From contig NZ_FKBS01000007.1 in the NCBI RefSeq assembly GCF_900078315.1, forward strand, positions 335,540 through 376,461: a stretch of DNA of 40,922 bases. The letters are read 5' to 3'. The notes beneath the pieces are model-generated. The model saw nothing but the letters and a program-made list of their open reading frames with translations, was not told the DNA's origin and ran no database searches. This document shows positions 1-9,940 of this stretch, piece after piece; the first letter of the stretch is position 1, and every line of letters begins with the position of its first letter. A program made the translations under genes and the position numbers. The DNA is from Bordetella ansorpii. Its GTDB lineage: Bacteria; Pseudomonadota; Gammaproteobacteria; Burkholderiales; Burkholderiaceae_B.

Positions 1-29
1 TTGGACCCGCACATTCTGTTCGCCTGGAC

Positions 30-105
<76 letters not shown>

Positions 106-189
106 GATGGTCTTCACTGCGCTTGGCGATGGCCTGGGAAGGTATCGCTTTGCCTTTGCCGTAAAGCCGTTTCGGCGAACAGGGCGCGA

Positions 190-218
190 ATTATGCACTA
201 TTTTTTTACCGCTGTCAG
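190..218 (-). promoter_or_regulatory. Promoter of left tRNA-Ala
   Basis: On the minus strand a -35 box CTGACA (213-218) and a -10 box CATAAT (190-195) are separated by exactly 17 bp. The tRNA begins about 85 nt downstream. The match to the sigma-70 consensus is good. Confidence 0.7.
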
Positions 219-293
219 ATGCGCAAGCAAATCCGCCGAAATTTTTTCGGACCGCCGTGCAGCGTCGTCAGCGCCGGGGGGCAACGTGCCGTG

Positions 294-1349
294 TCAGCGG
301 CGCAGGCGCTCGGTCAACGGCACGTCGTCGGCATGCGGCCAGGCCGGCCCCGCGCCCGCGCCGCTGCGTTCGATGGCTCGGGCGATATCGTCCAGATCGT
401 CTCCATCCAGCTCCAGCGTGGCGGCCGCCAGCCAGCCGTCGACCTGCGCGGCGCTGCGCGCGCCGACGATGGCTCCGGTGACGCCCTGCCATGCCAGCGT
501 CCAGGCGATCGCCACCGCGCCCGCTGTCGTGCCGTGGCGGTCGGCGATCGGTTCCAGCGCATCGGCCAGCGCCAGGTTGCGCGCCAGCAGTGGCGCGGTG
601 AACTCCGCGTGCCGCGAACGCCAGTCGTCCTTGGGCAGGGCGGCCGCGCGGGCTTCGGAGAACTTGCCCGACAGCAGGCCCGATTGCATGGGGCTGTAGA
701 CGATCACGCCGACGTCGTGTTCTGCGCACCACGGCAGCAGATCCGCCGCGGCTTCGCGCCGCACGGCCGAGAAGGGCGGCTGCAGCGTATCGACGGGGCC
801 CAGCGCCTGGGCGGCCTGCAACTGGGCCAGGTTGTGGTTGGACAGGCCGATGGCGCGCAGCTTGCCGGCCTGCTTCAGTTCCAGCAGCGTGCCCCAGTAT
901 TCGGAAAGCGGCGTGCCGTCGCCCGCCGGCCAGTGCATCTGGTAGAGGTCGATGCATTCGACGCCCAGGCGCCGCAACGAAGCGTCGACTTCGCGCCGCA
1001 GGCTGTCGGGCGAACCGTTGCGGCGGGGCATGGCGCGCGGATCGTCGTCCTGCGACCAGGTCAGTCCGCCCTTGGTGAATACATAGGGGCGCTGCGAGGA
1101 CGGCATGCCGGATAGCGCCCGGCGCACGATGTCCTCCGAATGGCCCAGTCCGTAGACGGCCGCCGTGTCGATCCAGTTGATGCCGCGGTCGACCGCATGG
1201 CGGATCGCGGCGATGGACTCGCCGTCATCCTGCGACCCCCAGCCCACCGCCCAGTCGCCGCCGCCGGCGGCCCACGCGCCGAAGCCGACGCGGGTGATGT
1301 GCATGTCGGTGCGCCCCAGGCGCCGGGTAGGGAAGGAGGTTCGGGTCAT
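294..1349 (-). CDS. Aldo/keto reductase
   Basis: This 351-residue protein is a full-length NAD(P)H-dependent aldo/keto reductase of the (beta/alpha)8-barrel type. The N-terminus has the LGRTDMHITRVGFGAWA strand typical of the AKR 11-13 group. The catalytic Asp and Tyr sit in WIDTAAVYGLGHSE, the Lys in FTKGGL, and the His in YQMHWP. The C-terminal cofactor-binding part contains GAIVGARSAAQVD. ATG at 1349 starts the protein, although no strong ribosome binding site precedes it. It lies alone between two inverted tRNA-Ala genes and is probably transcribed by itself. The substrate cannot be told from sequence. Confidence 0.93.
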   Translation of the reverse strand: MTRTSFPTRRLGRTDMHITRVGFGAWAAGGGDWAVGWGSQDDGESIAAIRHAVDRGINWIDTAAVYGLGHSEDIVRRALSGMPSSQRPYVFTKGGLTWSQDDDPRAMPRRNGSPDSLRREVDASLRRLGVECIDLYQMHWPAGDGTPLSEYWGTLLELKQAGKLRAIGLSNHNLAQLQAAQALGPVDTLQPPFSAVRREAAADLLPWCAEHDVGVIVYSPMQSGLLSGKFSEARAAALPKDDWRSRHAEFTAPLLARNLALADALEPIADRHGTTAGAVAIAWTLAWQGVTGAIVGARSAAQVDGWLAAATLELDGDDLDDIARAIERSGAGAGPAWPHADDVPLTERLRR

Positions 1350-1534
1350 GATGTGTCGTCGTGCTGGATGCGGCGTCCGCGATCGTCATTGCATCGACGA
1401 TGCACCTAAAGCGCTTGACGCGCAAGTTGTTGATTTGATTCGAGCTATGTCCCTGGATCTGCGATTGCCGCAGGCCTGGTGTCGAGTTCGTGGCAGAGAG
1501 ATGACGAAAAAATTGGATTTTTTCAGCAGCCGAC

Positions 1535-1563
1535 TTGCACAAAGCCAAAAACTTCTGCATAAT
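1535..1563 (+). promoter_or_regulatory. Promoter of tRNA-Ala/Glu/Asp operon
   Basis: A -35 box TTGCAC (1535-1540) and a -10 box CATAAT (1558-1563) are spaced by 17 bp, and the first tRNA begins 62 nt downstream. The surroundings are A-rich compared with the neighbouring genes, as expected for a stable-RNA promoter. Confidence 0.72.
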
Positions 1564-1625
1564 CTCGTTTCTTCGCCGACACAACGAAGCAAGCAGCAAA
1601 AAGCAAGGCGCTGTTTGAATCTCGG

Positions 1626-1701
<76 letters not shown>

Positions 1702-1728
1702 GTCAAAGCGAAGAAATGTGCAGTCCGG

Positions 1729-1804
1729 GTCCCCTTCGTCTAGAGGCCTAGGACATCACCCTTTCACGGTGAGTACAGGGGTTCGAATCCCCTAGGGGAC
1801 GCCA
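1729..1804 (+). tRNA. tRNA-Glu (TTC)
   Basis: A 76-nt tRNA with acceptor stem GTCCCCT/AGGGGAC, discriminator G and encoded CCA. The anticodon TTC sits in the loop CCTTTCACGG. It starts 27 nt after tRNA-Ala. Confidence 0.98.
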
Positions 1805-1849
1805 GCTTGCTGGCATCTGCACAAGTAGTACGGTGACATAAACCGCTGC

Positions 1850-1926
1850 GGAGCGGTAGTTCAGTTGGTTAGAATACCGGCCTGTCACGCCGGGGGTCGC
1901 GGGTTCGAGCCCCGTCCGCTCCGCCA
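1850..1926 (+). tRNA. tRNA-Asp (GTC)
   Basis: A 77-nt tRNA with acceptor stem GGAGCGG/CCGCTCC, discriminator G and encoded CCA. The anticodon GTC sits in the loop CTGTCAC. It is the last gene of the tRNA operon. Confidence 0.98.
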
Positions 1927-1940
1927 CTAGATTCAAGCTG

Positions 1941-1977
1941 AAGGGTTAGCGCGCAATGTGCTGACCCTTTTTGCTTT
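1941..1977 (+). terminator. Terminator of the tRNA operon
   Basis: The stem AGGGTTAGC (1942-1950) pairs with GCTGACCCT (1960-1968) through one T-G pair and a 9-nt loop. A T-rich run follows. It lies 15 nt past tRNA-Asp. Confidence 0.85.
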
Positions 1978-2045
1978 GTGCGATCGGTTGGCGGCCGCGA
2001 ACGGGCGGCCTCGAAAGCCGCCGCCATTCGCGGCGCTTCATCTCG

Positions 2046-3653
2046 TCAACGCGTCTTGCGCCCGCGCCGCGCGGCCGCGACGATCAGCAGCGCGCCCGAC
2101 AGCAGCAGCAATGGCGCATCGCCATAGCGCGTATAAGGTGTCAGGCCGGCCATGCCTTGCACCGTCACGGGCAGGATGCCCGCCGTGTGCGGCGGCAGTA
2201 TCGCGTCGACGCGGCCATGCGCATCGATCGACGCGGTGATGCCGGTATTGGTCACCGTCACCATGGGCCGGGCGGTTTCCACGCTGCGCAGGCGGCCGAT
2301 CTGCAGATGCTGGCGCAACGCCCAGCTGTCGCCGAACCATCCCAGATTGCTCAGGTTGACCAGGATGGTCGCGCCCGGCTCGCCATTGGGGCCGGGCAAT
2401 ATCGCCGGCAGCAACTCGGGCCCGAACAGGTCTTCATAGCAGATGTTGAACGCCAGGTGCCGGCCGCGGATGTCGAATGGCTGCTGGCGCACCGGGCCGC
2501 GGTCGAATTCGCCCAGCGGAATGTTCAGCATCTGCACGAACCAGCCGAAGCCTGGCGGCACGTATTCGCCCCAGGGCACCAGATGGCGCTTGTCGTAGCG
2601 CTGCGGCATGGTGCCGGCGGCGATCTGCTCGAATGGCGTATTGGCGTCGAAGCCGATGGCGCTGTTGGTATAGCGCTGCGAGCCGTCGGCCTCGACGGTG
2701 TGCAGCGGCACGCCCATGGCGATGGCGCTGTTCTGGCGTTCGGCCAGCTTGCGCCAGGTTTCCCACACCTGCGGATCGAGCTGGTCCTGGAACAGCGGCA
2801 ACACTGTCTCGGGCAGGATGATCAGGTCGGGCGCGGGCTCGCCGGCGGCAGGTGCCTGCACGGCCAGCCGCATGTGGCCGATGATGCCCTCTTCCAGCAG
2901 GGCCGGATCGAACTTCTGCGACTGGCCGATGTTGCCTTGGACCAGGCGCATGTTCATCGGCTCGCCCTCGGGCGCGGACCATTCGACGCGGGCCAGGGGC
3001 CAGCCCGCCGCGACCAGCGCCAGCGCGGTTCCCAGCACGGGCAGGGCGGGCCGCAGGCGGCCGGCCGAGGACCGTGGAATGGATCCCAGCGCGGCGGCCG
3101 CCAGCGCGGCCAGCAGGGCCATGCCGTGCACGCCCAGCAGGGGCGCCCAGCCGGCCAGGGGGCTATCCACGTGCGCGTAGCCGATGTTCAGCCACGGGAA
3201 GCCCGAGAACAGCACGCTGCGCAGCCATTCCAGGCCGGCCCAGGCGGCGGCCCAGGTCAGGGCATGGGCCAGCGGCGAAGCGGGTTTGCCGATGGGACGT
3301 AGCCACACGGACAGCATGCCGGCGAACCCCGCGAACAGGGCCAGGAAGGCGGACAGCGCCACCACGCCGGCCACGGCCAGCGGGGCCGAGAGGCCGCCGA
3401 AGTGATTCATGCTGATGAACAGCCAATACAGCCCGATGCTGAAGCTGACCAGGCCGAACCACCAGCCGCGCGCGAAGGCGTGCCAGCCGCGCCGGGCGTC
3501 GGCAGTGGCGCGGGCCAGCACGGCCAGCGCCAGCACCTGGACGACTGCCAGGGACCACGTCGGCAGGGGATCGGGGGCGAAGGCCAGGGCATGCACGCCG
3601 CCGGCCAGGGCCAGCGTGATGGCGGTGCGCCACCGCGGGGGTATGGTGTTCAC
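2046..3653 (-). CDS. lnt: Apolipoprotein N-acyltransferase
   Basis: Lnt transfers the third acyl chain onto the N-terminal Cys of outer-membrane lipoproteins in the inner membrane. The 535-residue protein has several N-terminal membrane helices followed by a carbon-nitrogen hydrolase domain. The catalytic triad is visible as Glu in LPETVLPLF, Lys in [15 protein letters not shown] and Cys in [11 protein letters not shown] further C-terminal membrane helix ends the protein. The chosen start is GTG at 3653, giving [19 protein letters not shown], because the upstream open frame is arginine-rich and not conserved-looking. It is the last gene of miaB-phoH-ybeY-corC-lnt, 74 bp after corC. Confidence 0.95.
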   Translation of the reverse strand: MNTIPPRWRTAITLALAGGVHALAFAPDPLPTWSLAVVQVLALAVLARATADARRGWHAFARGWWFGLVSFSIGLYWLFISMNHFGGLSAPLAVAGVVALSAFLALFAGFAGMLSVWLRPIGKPASPLAHALTWAAAWAGLEWLRSVLFSGFPWLNIGYAHVDSPLAGWAPLLGVHGMALLAALAAAALGSIPRSSAGRLRPALPVLGTALALVAAGWPLARVEWSAPEGEPMNMRLVQGNIGQSQKFDPALLEEGIIGHMRLAVQAPAAGEPAPDLIILPETVLPLFQDQLDPQVWETWRKLAERQNSAIAMGVPLHTVEADGSQRYTNSAIGFDANTPFEQIAAGTMPQRYDKRHLVPWGEYVPPGFGWFVQMLNIPLGEFDRGPVRQQPFDIRGRHLAFNICYEDLFGPELLPAILPGPNGEPGATILVNLSNLGWFGDSWALRQHLQIGRLRSVETARPMVTVTNTGITASIDAHGRVDAILPPHTAGILPVTVQGMAGLTPYTRYGDAPLLLLSGALLIVAAARRGRKTR

Positions 3654-3700
3654 GGGCTTACCCTTCTTGTTGCTGCGTGGCCGAGGCCCGGATGTGACGT

Positions 3701-3721
3701 CCGCCCGGCCAGGCCGGGCGG
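3701..3721 (-). other. Intercistronic hairpin between corC and lnt
   Basis: CCGCCCGGCC and GGCCGGGCGG flank a single central A, so the two 10-base arms are fully complementary. No T-run follows on the minus strand. It may stabilise mRNA or attenuate transcription rather than terminate it. Confidence 0.5.
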
Positions 3722-3727
3722 CAATGC

Positions 3728-4618
3728 TTACGCTTCGGCGGGCGCGGTGGATTCGGCGGCCGGACGCTGCGGCAGGCGGCGTACCCGCAGCCACAGCGCG
3801 CGGCGCGCATCGGCCCGGATGACTTCGATGCGCAGGTCGCCCCGCACGGCGATGTCGCCGCGCTTGGGGATACGGCCGAGTTCACCGCCCATCCAGCCGC
3901 CGACGCTGTCGTAGTCGTCGTCGGGCAGGTCGGTCTGGAACGTGTCGTTGAAGTGGCTGATCTCGGTGGCGGCCAAGAGGCGCCACTGGTTGTCGGCCTC
4001 GGGGATGATCGAGGCGGTGTCGTCCTCGTCGTACTCGTCCTCGATGTCGCCGACGATTTCCTCCAGCACGTCTTCCATGGTGACCAGGCCCGAGATGCCG
4101 CCGTGCTCGTCGATGACGATGGCCTGGTGGTTGCGGCTGACGCGGAAGTCGCGCAGCAGCACGTTCAGGCGCTTGGCTTCGGGAATGAACACGGCGGGAC
4201 GGACCAGCGCGCGCAGTTCGATGCCGGGCTCCAGCATGCAGCGCAGCAGATCCTTGGCCAGCAGGATGCCGATGATGTTGTCGCGGTCGTCTTCATAGAC
4301 CGGGAAGCGCGAATGGGCCGTCTCGATGACGATGGCCAGCAACTGCGGCAGCGGCTGGGAGATGTCCAGCAGGTCCATGCGCGCACGCGGCACCATGATG
4401 TCCGCCACGGTGAGCTCGGACACGGCCAGCGCGCCCTTGATCATGGAATAGGATTCGGCGTCGATCAGCTCGCGTTCGTGCGCGGCGTCGAGTACGGCCT
4501 TGATGCCTTCGCGGTCTTCGGGCTCACGGCGTACGAGGCCCAGGACACGGTCGAGGAGGGATTTGGAGGATTTTGCGTTGCGCGCGGGCGCATCGGTGGC
4601 AGGGTAAGGGTCGGACAT
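3728..4618 (-). CDS. corC: CorC/HlyC family CBS-domain protein
   Basis: This 296-residue protein has two CBS domains (around [13 protein letters not shown] and [20 protein letters not shown]) followed by the CorC_HlyC (transporter-associated) domain near [18 protein letters not shown]. CorC proteins are linked to magnesium/cobalt resistance and efflux. No membrane segment is visible, so it is the short, soluble CorC form and not the long membrane-bound DUF21 form. ATG at 4618 gives [18 protein letters not shown] at 4633 would add five residues, and neither start has a strong ribosome binding site. Its place between ybeY and lnt matches the conserved proteobacterial cluster. Confidence 0.93.
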   Translation of the reverse strand: MSDPYPATDAPARNAKSSKSLLDRVLGLVRREPEDREGIKAVLDAAHERELIDAESYSMIKGALAVSELTVADIMVPRARMDLLDISQPLPQLLAIVIETAHSRFPVYEDDRDNIIGILLAKDLLRCMLEPGIELRALVRPAVFIPEAKRLNVLLRDFRVSRNHQAIVIDEHGGISGLVTMEDVLEEIVGDIEDEYDEDDTASIIPEADNQWRLLAATEISHFNDTFQTDLPDDDYDSVGGWMGGELGRIPKRGDIAVRGDLRIEVIRADARRALWLRVRRLPQRPAAESTAPAEA

Positions 4619-4684
4619 CGTCCAAGCGGACAAGTTGGGGAAGAGCCAGCATAACCGAATCCTGGCTGCAGGTTTGTTACGCGA

Positions 4685-5167
4685 TTACCCGGCTGGCGCG
4701 ATATAAGGGTCATCGATACCCATGCGGGCGAGCACGGCGGTCTCCAGGCTTTCCATCCGCTTGGCGTCGCGCGCCCGGATGTGGTCGTAGCCCAGCGCGT
4801 GCAGCACGCCATGGATGGTGAGGTGGGCGGCGTGGTGCAGCAGCGTCTTGCGCTGCTCGCGGGCCTCGCGGGCCAGCACCGGCACGCAGACGATGATGTC
4901 GCCGCGCGCCACGCCGTCCGGGCCGATGCCGTACTCGAAGGTCAGCACGTTGGTGGCGTAGTCGCGCTCGCGGAAGTCGCGGTTCAGGCGCCGTCCCTCG
5001 GCCTGCCCGACCAGGCGCAGGCTGAGTTCGGCGGCGTCGAAGTCGACCAAGCCGTCCTGCGCGGCGCCCGCCAGGGCGTACTGCGCCCAGCGGCGCAGGC
5101 GCCAGCGCGGCAGGCGCGGCTCGGCCACGGCGTACTGCACCGCCAGGGACAGATCAGGACTCTTCAT
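4685..5167 (-). CDS. ybeY: Endoribonuclease YbeY
   Basis: YbeY is a single-strand-specific endoribonuclease that acts in 16S rRNA 3'-end maturation and ribosome quality control. The 160-residue protein carries the zinc-binding signature HLTIHGVLHALGYDH, with the three metal-binding histidines in the second half, and the family motif LNRDFRERDYATNVLTFEY. ATG at 5167 lies inside the end of phoH (14-bp overlap), so translation is probably coupled. Length and gene order fit the family. Confidence 0.96.
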   Translation of the reverse strand: MKSPDLSLAVQYAVAEPRLPRWRLRRWAQYALAGAAQDGLVDFDAAELSLRLVGQAEGRRLNRDFRERDYATNVLTFEYGIGPDGVARGDIIVCVPVLAREAREQRKTLLHHAAHLTIHGVLHALGYDHIRARDAKRMESLETAVLARMGIDDPYIAPAG

Positions 5168-6191
5168 TCTGGGCGGCCAGGTCGTAGGCGTCGACGATGC
5201 GGGCCACCAGAGGGTGGCGCACCACGTCGCGGCTGGTGAAACGGGTGGTGGCGATACCCTGCACGTCTTCCAGCACCTGCACGGCATGCGCCAGGCCGCT
5301 GCGCTGGCCGCGCGGCAGGTCGACCTGCGAGGGATCGCCCGTGATGACCGCCTTGCTGCCGAACCCGATGCGGGTCAGGAACATCTTCATCTGCTCGGGC
5401 GTCGTGTTCTGCGCCTCGTCCAGGATGACGAAGGCGTGGTTCAGCGTGCGGCCGCGCATGTAGGCCAGCGGCGCGATCTCGATGGTCTGTTTCTCGAACA
5501 GGCGCTGCACGCGGTCGAAGCCCATCAGGTCGTACAGGGCGTCGTACAGCGGGCGCAGATAGGGGTCGACCTTCTGGGCCAGGTCGCCGGGCAGGAAGCC
5601 CAGGCGCTCGCCGGCCTCGACGGCCGGGCGCGTCAGCACCAGGCGCTGCACCGTCTCGCGCTCCATCGCGTCGATGGCGCAGGCCACCGCCAGCCAGGTC
5701 TTGCCGGTGCCGGCCGGCCCCACGCCGAAGGTGATGTCGTGCTTGAGGATGTTTTCCAGGTAGTCGCGCTGGCGCGGCGTGCGGGGGCGCAGGTCGGAGC
5801 GGCGGGTGCGCAGGATCGGCGTGCCGTCCTCGCTTTCCAGGCCGGGCAGGCCGTTGGCGCCCTGTTCGCGCGGATCGACCTCTTGCGCTTCTTCCTCGGT
5901 CTGCCGGCCGATGCCGATCTCGACCAGGCCCAGCTGGATGTCGTCGATCGACAGTTCGCGGTGCGTGGCCTGGTCGTGGAAACGGCGCAGGGCGCGGCTG
6001 GCCAGTTCGGCCCGCTCGCCTTCGATGGTGACGCGCGAGCCGCGCCGCGACAGGCGCACGCCCATGCCGTCGGCCAGTTGGCGCAGGTTCTCGTCCAGGG
6101 GGCCGCACAGGTTGGCCAGGTGGGTGTTGTCGCCGTCCAGCGTGACGATGACGGGCATCTGCCGCTTGCGGCCGCGGGGGGCTGTACTCAT
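5154..6191 (-). CDS. ybeZ: PhoH-like ATPase
   Basis: A 345-residue PhoH-family P-loop protein. Walker A is GPAGTGKT (about residues 158-165) and Walker B is FVILDEAQN. An N-terminal KH-like RNA-binding region precedes the ATPase domain, as in YbeZ. YbeZ is an RNA-dependent ATPase that partners YbeY in RNA metabolism. The start codon overlaps the miaB stop in an ATGA, and its 3' end overlaps ybeY by 14 bp. These overlaps indicate one tightly coupled transcript. Confidence 0.95.
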   Translation of the reverse strand: MSTAPRGRKRQMPVIVTLDGDNTHLANLCGPLDENLRQLADGMGVRLSRRGSRVTIEGERAELASRALRRFHDQATHRELSIDDIQLGLVEIGIGRQTEEEAQEVDPREQGANGLPGLESEDGTPILRTRRSDLRPRTPRQRDYLENILKHDITFGVGPAGTGKTWLAVACAIDAMERETVQRLVLTRPAVEAGERLGFLPGDLAQKVDPYLRPLYDALYDLMGFDRVQRLFEKQTIEIAPLAYMRGRTLNHAFVILDEAQNTTPEQMKMFLTRIGFGSKAVITGDPSQVDLPRGQRSGLAHAVQVLEDVQGIATTRFTSRDVVRHPLVARIVDAYDLAAQNEES

Positions 6192-7669
6192 TCGGTGTCC
6201 TGGCCTGCGGTGATGGGGGCGCCTGCGTGTTGCGCGGTGCCGGACTCGTGGTTCGAGCCGTCGCCGATGACCACCCGGCCGCGCAGGGTGTTGGTATTGG
6301 CGTGGGTGATCTCGACGTCGATCATCTGGCCGATCAGGCGGGCCGGCGCGGCGAAGTTGACGATACGGTTGTTCTCGGTGCGGCCCATCAGTTCGCGGGC
6401 GTCGCGGCGCGACTCGCCCTCGACCAGCACGCGCTGGCGCGTGCCGACCATGCCGTTGGCGATGGCGGCGGCCTGTTCGTTGATCAGGGCCTGCAGGCGT
6501 TGCAGGCGGCGCAGCTTGACGTCCTGCGGCGTGTCGTCGTGCAGGTCGGCGGCGGGCGTGCCGGGACGGCGCGAGTAGACGAAGGAGAACGAGGTGTCGA
6601 AGCCGACGTCCGCGATCAGCTTCATCGTTTTCTCGAAGTCTTCCTCGGTTTCTCCGGGGAAGCCCACGATGAAGTCGGACGACAGCGTCAGCCCGGGACG
6701 GGCGGCGCGCAGCTTGCGAACCACCGACTTGAACTCGAGCGCCGTGTAGCCGCGCTTCATGGCGGCCAGCACGCGGTCGCTGCCCGCTTGCACCGGCAGG
6801 TGCAGGAAGGACACCAGCTTGGGCAGGTGCGCATAGGCGTCGACCATGCGCTGGGTCATTTCCTTGGGATGCGAGGTGGTGTAGCGGATGCGCTCGATGC
6901 CGGGGATCTCGTGCACGTACTCCAGCAGCGTGGCGAAGTCGGCGATCTCGCCGGAGTCGCCCATCGCGCCGCGATAGGCGTTGACGTTCTGGCCCAGCAG
7001 CGTGACTTCCTTCACGCCCTGGTCGGCCAGGTCGGCCACCTCGACCAGTACGTCGTCGAACGGACGCGAGACTTCGTCGCCGCGCGTGTAGGGCACGACA
7101 CAGAAGCTGCAGTACTTGCTACAGCCTTCCATGATGGACACGAAGGCGGTGGCGCCGTCCACGCGCGGCGGCGGCATCGAATCGAACTTCTCGATCTCGG
7201 GGAAGCTGATGTCGACCTGCGAGCGGCCCTGCGCGCGGCGGCGGGCGATGAGCTCGGGCAGGCGGTGCAGCGTCTGCGGGCCGAACACCACGTCGACATA
7301 GGGGGCGCGTTTGACGATGGCCTCGCCTTCCTGGCTGGCCACGCAGCCGCCCACGCCGATCACCAGGCGCGGATTGAGCTTCTTCAGGTGCTGCACGCGG
7401 CCCAGGTCGGAGAACACTTTCTCTTGCGCCTTTTCGCGCACCGAACAGGTATTGAAAAGTATGACGTCGGCATCTTCGGGCGTGTCGGTCAGCTCCAGGC
7501 CCTGGTCGGCGCGCAGCACGTCGGCCATCTTGTCCGAGTCGTACTCGTTCATCTGGCAGCCGAAGGTGCGGATATAGAGCTTGCGGGGGCCGGCGGCGTC
7601 GGAGGGGACGGTGGCGGCAGCGGGCGCGTCGACCGGGGCGGACGCGCGCTTGAGCGTGGTTTCTTGCAT
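6188..7669 (-). CDS. miaB: tRNA-2-methylthio-N6-dimethylallyladenosine synthase MiaB
   Basis: MiaB is a radical-SAM methylthiotransferase that adds a 2-methylthio group to i6A37 of tRNAs reading UNN codons. The 493-residue protein has the N-terminal MTTase domain ([19 protein letters not shown], with its Cys ligand plus two more), the radical-SAM cluster motif [15 protein letters not shown], and a C-terminal TRAM domain around [16 protein letters not shown] at 7669 was chosen. The N-terminal extension of about 28 residues before KLYIRTFG is alanine-rich and low in complexity. It heads the miaB-ybeZ-ybeY-corC-lnt cluster. Confidence 0.97.
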   Translation of the reverse strand: MQETTLKRASAPVDAPAAATVPSDAAGPRKLYIRTFGCQMNEYDSDKMADVLRADQGLELTDTPEDADVILFNTCSVREKAQEKVFSDLGRVQHLKKLNPRLVIGVGGCVASQEGEAIVKRAPYVDVVFGPQTLHRLPELIARRRAQGRSQVDISFPEIEKFDSMPPPRVDGATAFVSIMEGCSKYCSFCVVPYTRGDEVSRPFDDVLVEVADLADQGVKEVTLLGQNVNAYRGAMGDSGEIADFATLLEYVHEIPGIERIRYTTSHPKEMTQRMVDAYAHLPKLVSFLHLPVQAGSDRVLAAMKRGYTALEFKSVVRKLRAARPGLTLSSDFIVGFPGETEEDFEKTMKLIADVGFDTSFSFVYSRRPGTPAADLHDDTPQDVKLRRLQRLQALINEQAAAIANGMVGTRQRVLVEGESRRDARELMGRTENNRIVNFAAPARLIGQMIDVEITHANTNTLRGRVVIGDGSNHESGTAQHAGAPITAGQDTE

Positions 7670-7929
7670 CGGAGTTCGCCGTGACGGGTGTAGATCCCGG
7701 GGGCGCCTAGGGAAAACGAACATTTTAGCGTGCGCGGGCGGGTGGAGCGCCGGGGCGGTCCGCCACCGGTTCAAGAAAGGCGCGCGGGGCCTATCCAAGG
7801 GACGATGTCCGCAAAGATGACCGAAATATTCCCGCCAACATTCAGCAACCCTCGTTGCCATTCGGCCATGAAATTCGGGTCTTGCCCGCCCATAATCGAT
7901 TCATGTCCATTGCAGAGGAGCAGTCCCGC

Positions 7930-8937
7930 ATGGCGGACAACAACAAGACGGTATTGGTGCTGGGCGCGCAGGGAGGCATCGGCGGTGAAGTGGCCCGCCA
8001 GCTGCGCGATATGGGTTGGCAGGTGCGCGCACTGCGGCGCGGCAACGACGACGTGCCGGCTTCCGAGCCGCGCGACGGCATGCTGTGGCTGCGCGGCGAT
8101 GCGATGGATGCCCAAGGCATCGCCCTGGCGGCCAGAGGCTGTTCCGTGATCGTGCACGCGGTCAATCCGCCGGGCTACCGGCGGTGGGACGAGCTGGTGA
8201 TGCCCATGCTGGAGAACACGCTGGCGGCCGCGCGCAACGAGGGCGCCACGGTGGTGCTGCCCGGCACGGTGTACAACTACGGGCCCGATGCCTTTCGGGC
8301 CGTGTCGGAGGAGGCTCCACAGAATCCTGTCACCCGCAAGGGGGCGATCCGGGCGAGGATGGAAGAGCGCCTGTCCGAAGAGGCCGAGCGCGGAGGGTTG
8401 CGGGCGCTGATCGTGCGGGCCGGCGATTTTTTCGGGCCGGGGGCGCGCAACAACTGGTTCTCGCAGGCGCTGGTGAAGCCGGGCCGGCCGGTGTCGCGCA
8501 TCTCCGTGCCAGGCGAGCCCGGCATCGGCCATCAATGGTCGTACCTGCCCGACGTGGCGCGCACCATCGTCGCCCTGTTGGCCTGCCGCGAGCGGCTGGC
8601 GCCGTTCGCGCGTTTCCACATGGCGGGCCATTGGGACGACGATGGCATGACGATGGCCAGGAAGATTCGTGACGCCATGACCCAGCACGGCGCGCGGGAG
8701 CCACGGATGGCCCGCTTTCCCTGGTGGCTGACGTCCGTGGCCGCGCCGTTCTCGTCCACGCTGCGCGAAATGCGCGAGATGCACTACCTGTGGCGCACGC
8801 CGGTGCGCATGGAGAATGCCAGGCTGATCGCGGCGTTGGGACGCGAGCCGCACACCCCTTGGGACGAGGCGGTGCAGACGACCTTGGCAAGCCTGGGATG
8901 TTTTCCCCGCGCCGCCACGCGAACGGTGGCGGGTTGA
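7930..8937 (+). CDS. NAD-dependent epimerase/dehydratase family protein
   Basis: A 335-residue extended short-chain dehydrogenase-type protein. The N-terminus has a Rossmann fold with VLVLGAQGGIGGEVARQL, and PGTVYNYGP matches the position of the catalytic Tyr region of atypical extended SDRs. ATG at 7930 is preceded by GAGGAG at 7914-7919, about nine bases upstream. It is transcribed divergently from miaB and convergently with secF. No sugar-nucleotide pathway genes surround it, so the substrate is unknown. Confidence 0.88.
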   Translation: MADNNKTVLVLGAQGGIGGEVARQLRDMGWQVRALRRGNDDVPASEPRDGMLWLRGDAMDAQGIALAARGCSVIVHAVNPPGYRRWDELVMPMLENTLAAARNEGATVVLPGTVYNYGPDAFRAVSEEAPQNPVTRKGAIRARMEERLSEEAERGGLRALIVRAGDFFGPGARNNWFSQALVKPGRPVSRISVPGEPGIGHQWSYLPDVARTIVALLACRERLAPFARFHMAGHWDDDGMTMARKIRDAMTQHGAREPRMARFPWWLTSVAAPFSSTLREMREMHYLWRTPVRMENARLIAALGREPHTPWDEAVQTTLASLGCFPRAATRTVAG

Positions 8938-8989
8938 GCGGGCGGGAGGGACTCGGCGGCCACGGGCGCGGCCGCCGGCGCGACCGACG

Positions 8990-9922
8990 TCAGGCGATCT
9001 CGACGTCGTCGTCTTTCTTGACGGGCTTGACCATGTCTTCGCGCTTGATGCCCAGCCACATGGCCAGCGCGGCCGCCACGAACACCGACGAATAGATGCC
9101 GAACCAGATGCCGATGACCAGGGCCAGCGCGAAGTAGTGCAGCGTCGGACCGCCGAAGAACAGCATGGCCAGCACCATCATCGTGGTGGAGCCGTGGGTG
9201 ATGATGGTGCGCGAGATGGTCTGGGTGATGGCGCTGTTGATGACTTCCTTCGTGTCCGCCTTGCGGTACTTGCGGAAGTTCTCGCGGATCCGGTCCATGA
9301 TGACCACGGATTCGTTCACCGAGTAGCCCAGCACCGCCAGCACGCCGGCCAGCACCGCCAGCGAGAATTCCCACTGGAAGAACGCGAAGAAGCCCAGGAT
9401 GATGACCACGTCGTGCAGGTTGGCGATCACGCCGGCCACGGCGAACTTCCACTCGAACCGGAAGCCCAGGTAGACCATGATGCCCAGCACCACGACCAGC
9501 AGGGCCATCAGGCCGTTGTGCAGCAGTTCCTCGCCCACCTGAGGGCCGACGAACTCGACGCGGCGCAGCTCGACCGAGGCATCGGCCGCCTTCAGCGCCT
9601 GCATGACCGATTCGCTTTGCGTGGCCGAGGTCTGGCCCTGGGCGACCGGCAGGCGGATCATGACGTCGCGCGACGTGCCGAAGTTGGCCACCTGGAAGTC
9701 GGTGTAGCCCAGCTTGGACACCGTGCCGCGCACGTTTTCCAGCTGGACGGTCTGCGCGTAGCTGACTTCCATGACCGTGCCACCGGTGAACTCGATCGAC
9801 AGGTGGAAGCCGCGCGTCAGGATGAAGAACACCGCGGCCAGGAAGGTGATGAGACTGATGGCGTTCAGCACCAGCGCGTGGCGCATGAACGGGATGGTGC
9901 GGTGGATCCGGAAGAATTCCAT
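8990..9922 (-). CDS. secF: Protein translocase subunit SecF
   Basis: SecF forms the SecDF complex, which uses the proton gradient to help pull proteins across the inner membrane after SecYEG. The 310-residue protein begins with a membrane helix (LVLNAISLITFLAAVFFI), then a periplasmic domain, then five more helices. The conserved SecF motif is GYSVNESVVIMDRIREN. It follows secD by 18 bp in the same operon. Confidence 0.97.
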   Translation of the reverse strand: MEFFRIHRTIPFMRHALVLNAISLITFLAAVFFILTRGFHLSIEFTGGTVMEVSYAQTVQLENVRGTVSKLGYTDFQVANFGTSRDVMIRLPVAQGQTSATQSESVMQALKAADASVELRRVEFVGPQVGEELLHNGLMALLVVVLGIMVYLGFRFEWKFAVAGVIANLHDVVIILGFFAFFQWEFSLAVLAGVLAVLGYSVNESVVIMDRIRENFRKYRKADTKEVINSAITQTISRTIITHGSTTMMVLAMLFFGGPTLHYFALALVIGIWFGIYSSVFVAAALAMWLGIKREDMVKPVKKDDDVEIA

Positions 9923-9940
9923 GTTGCTTCGCCCTAGGGG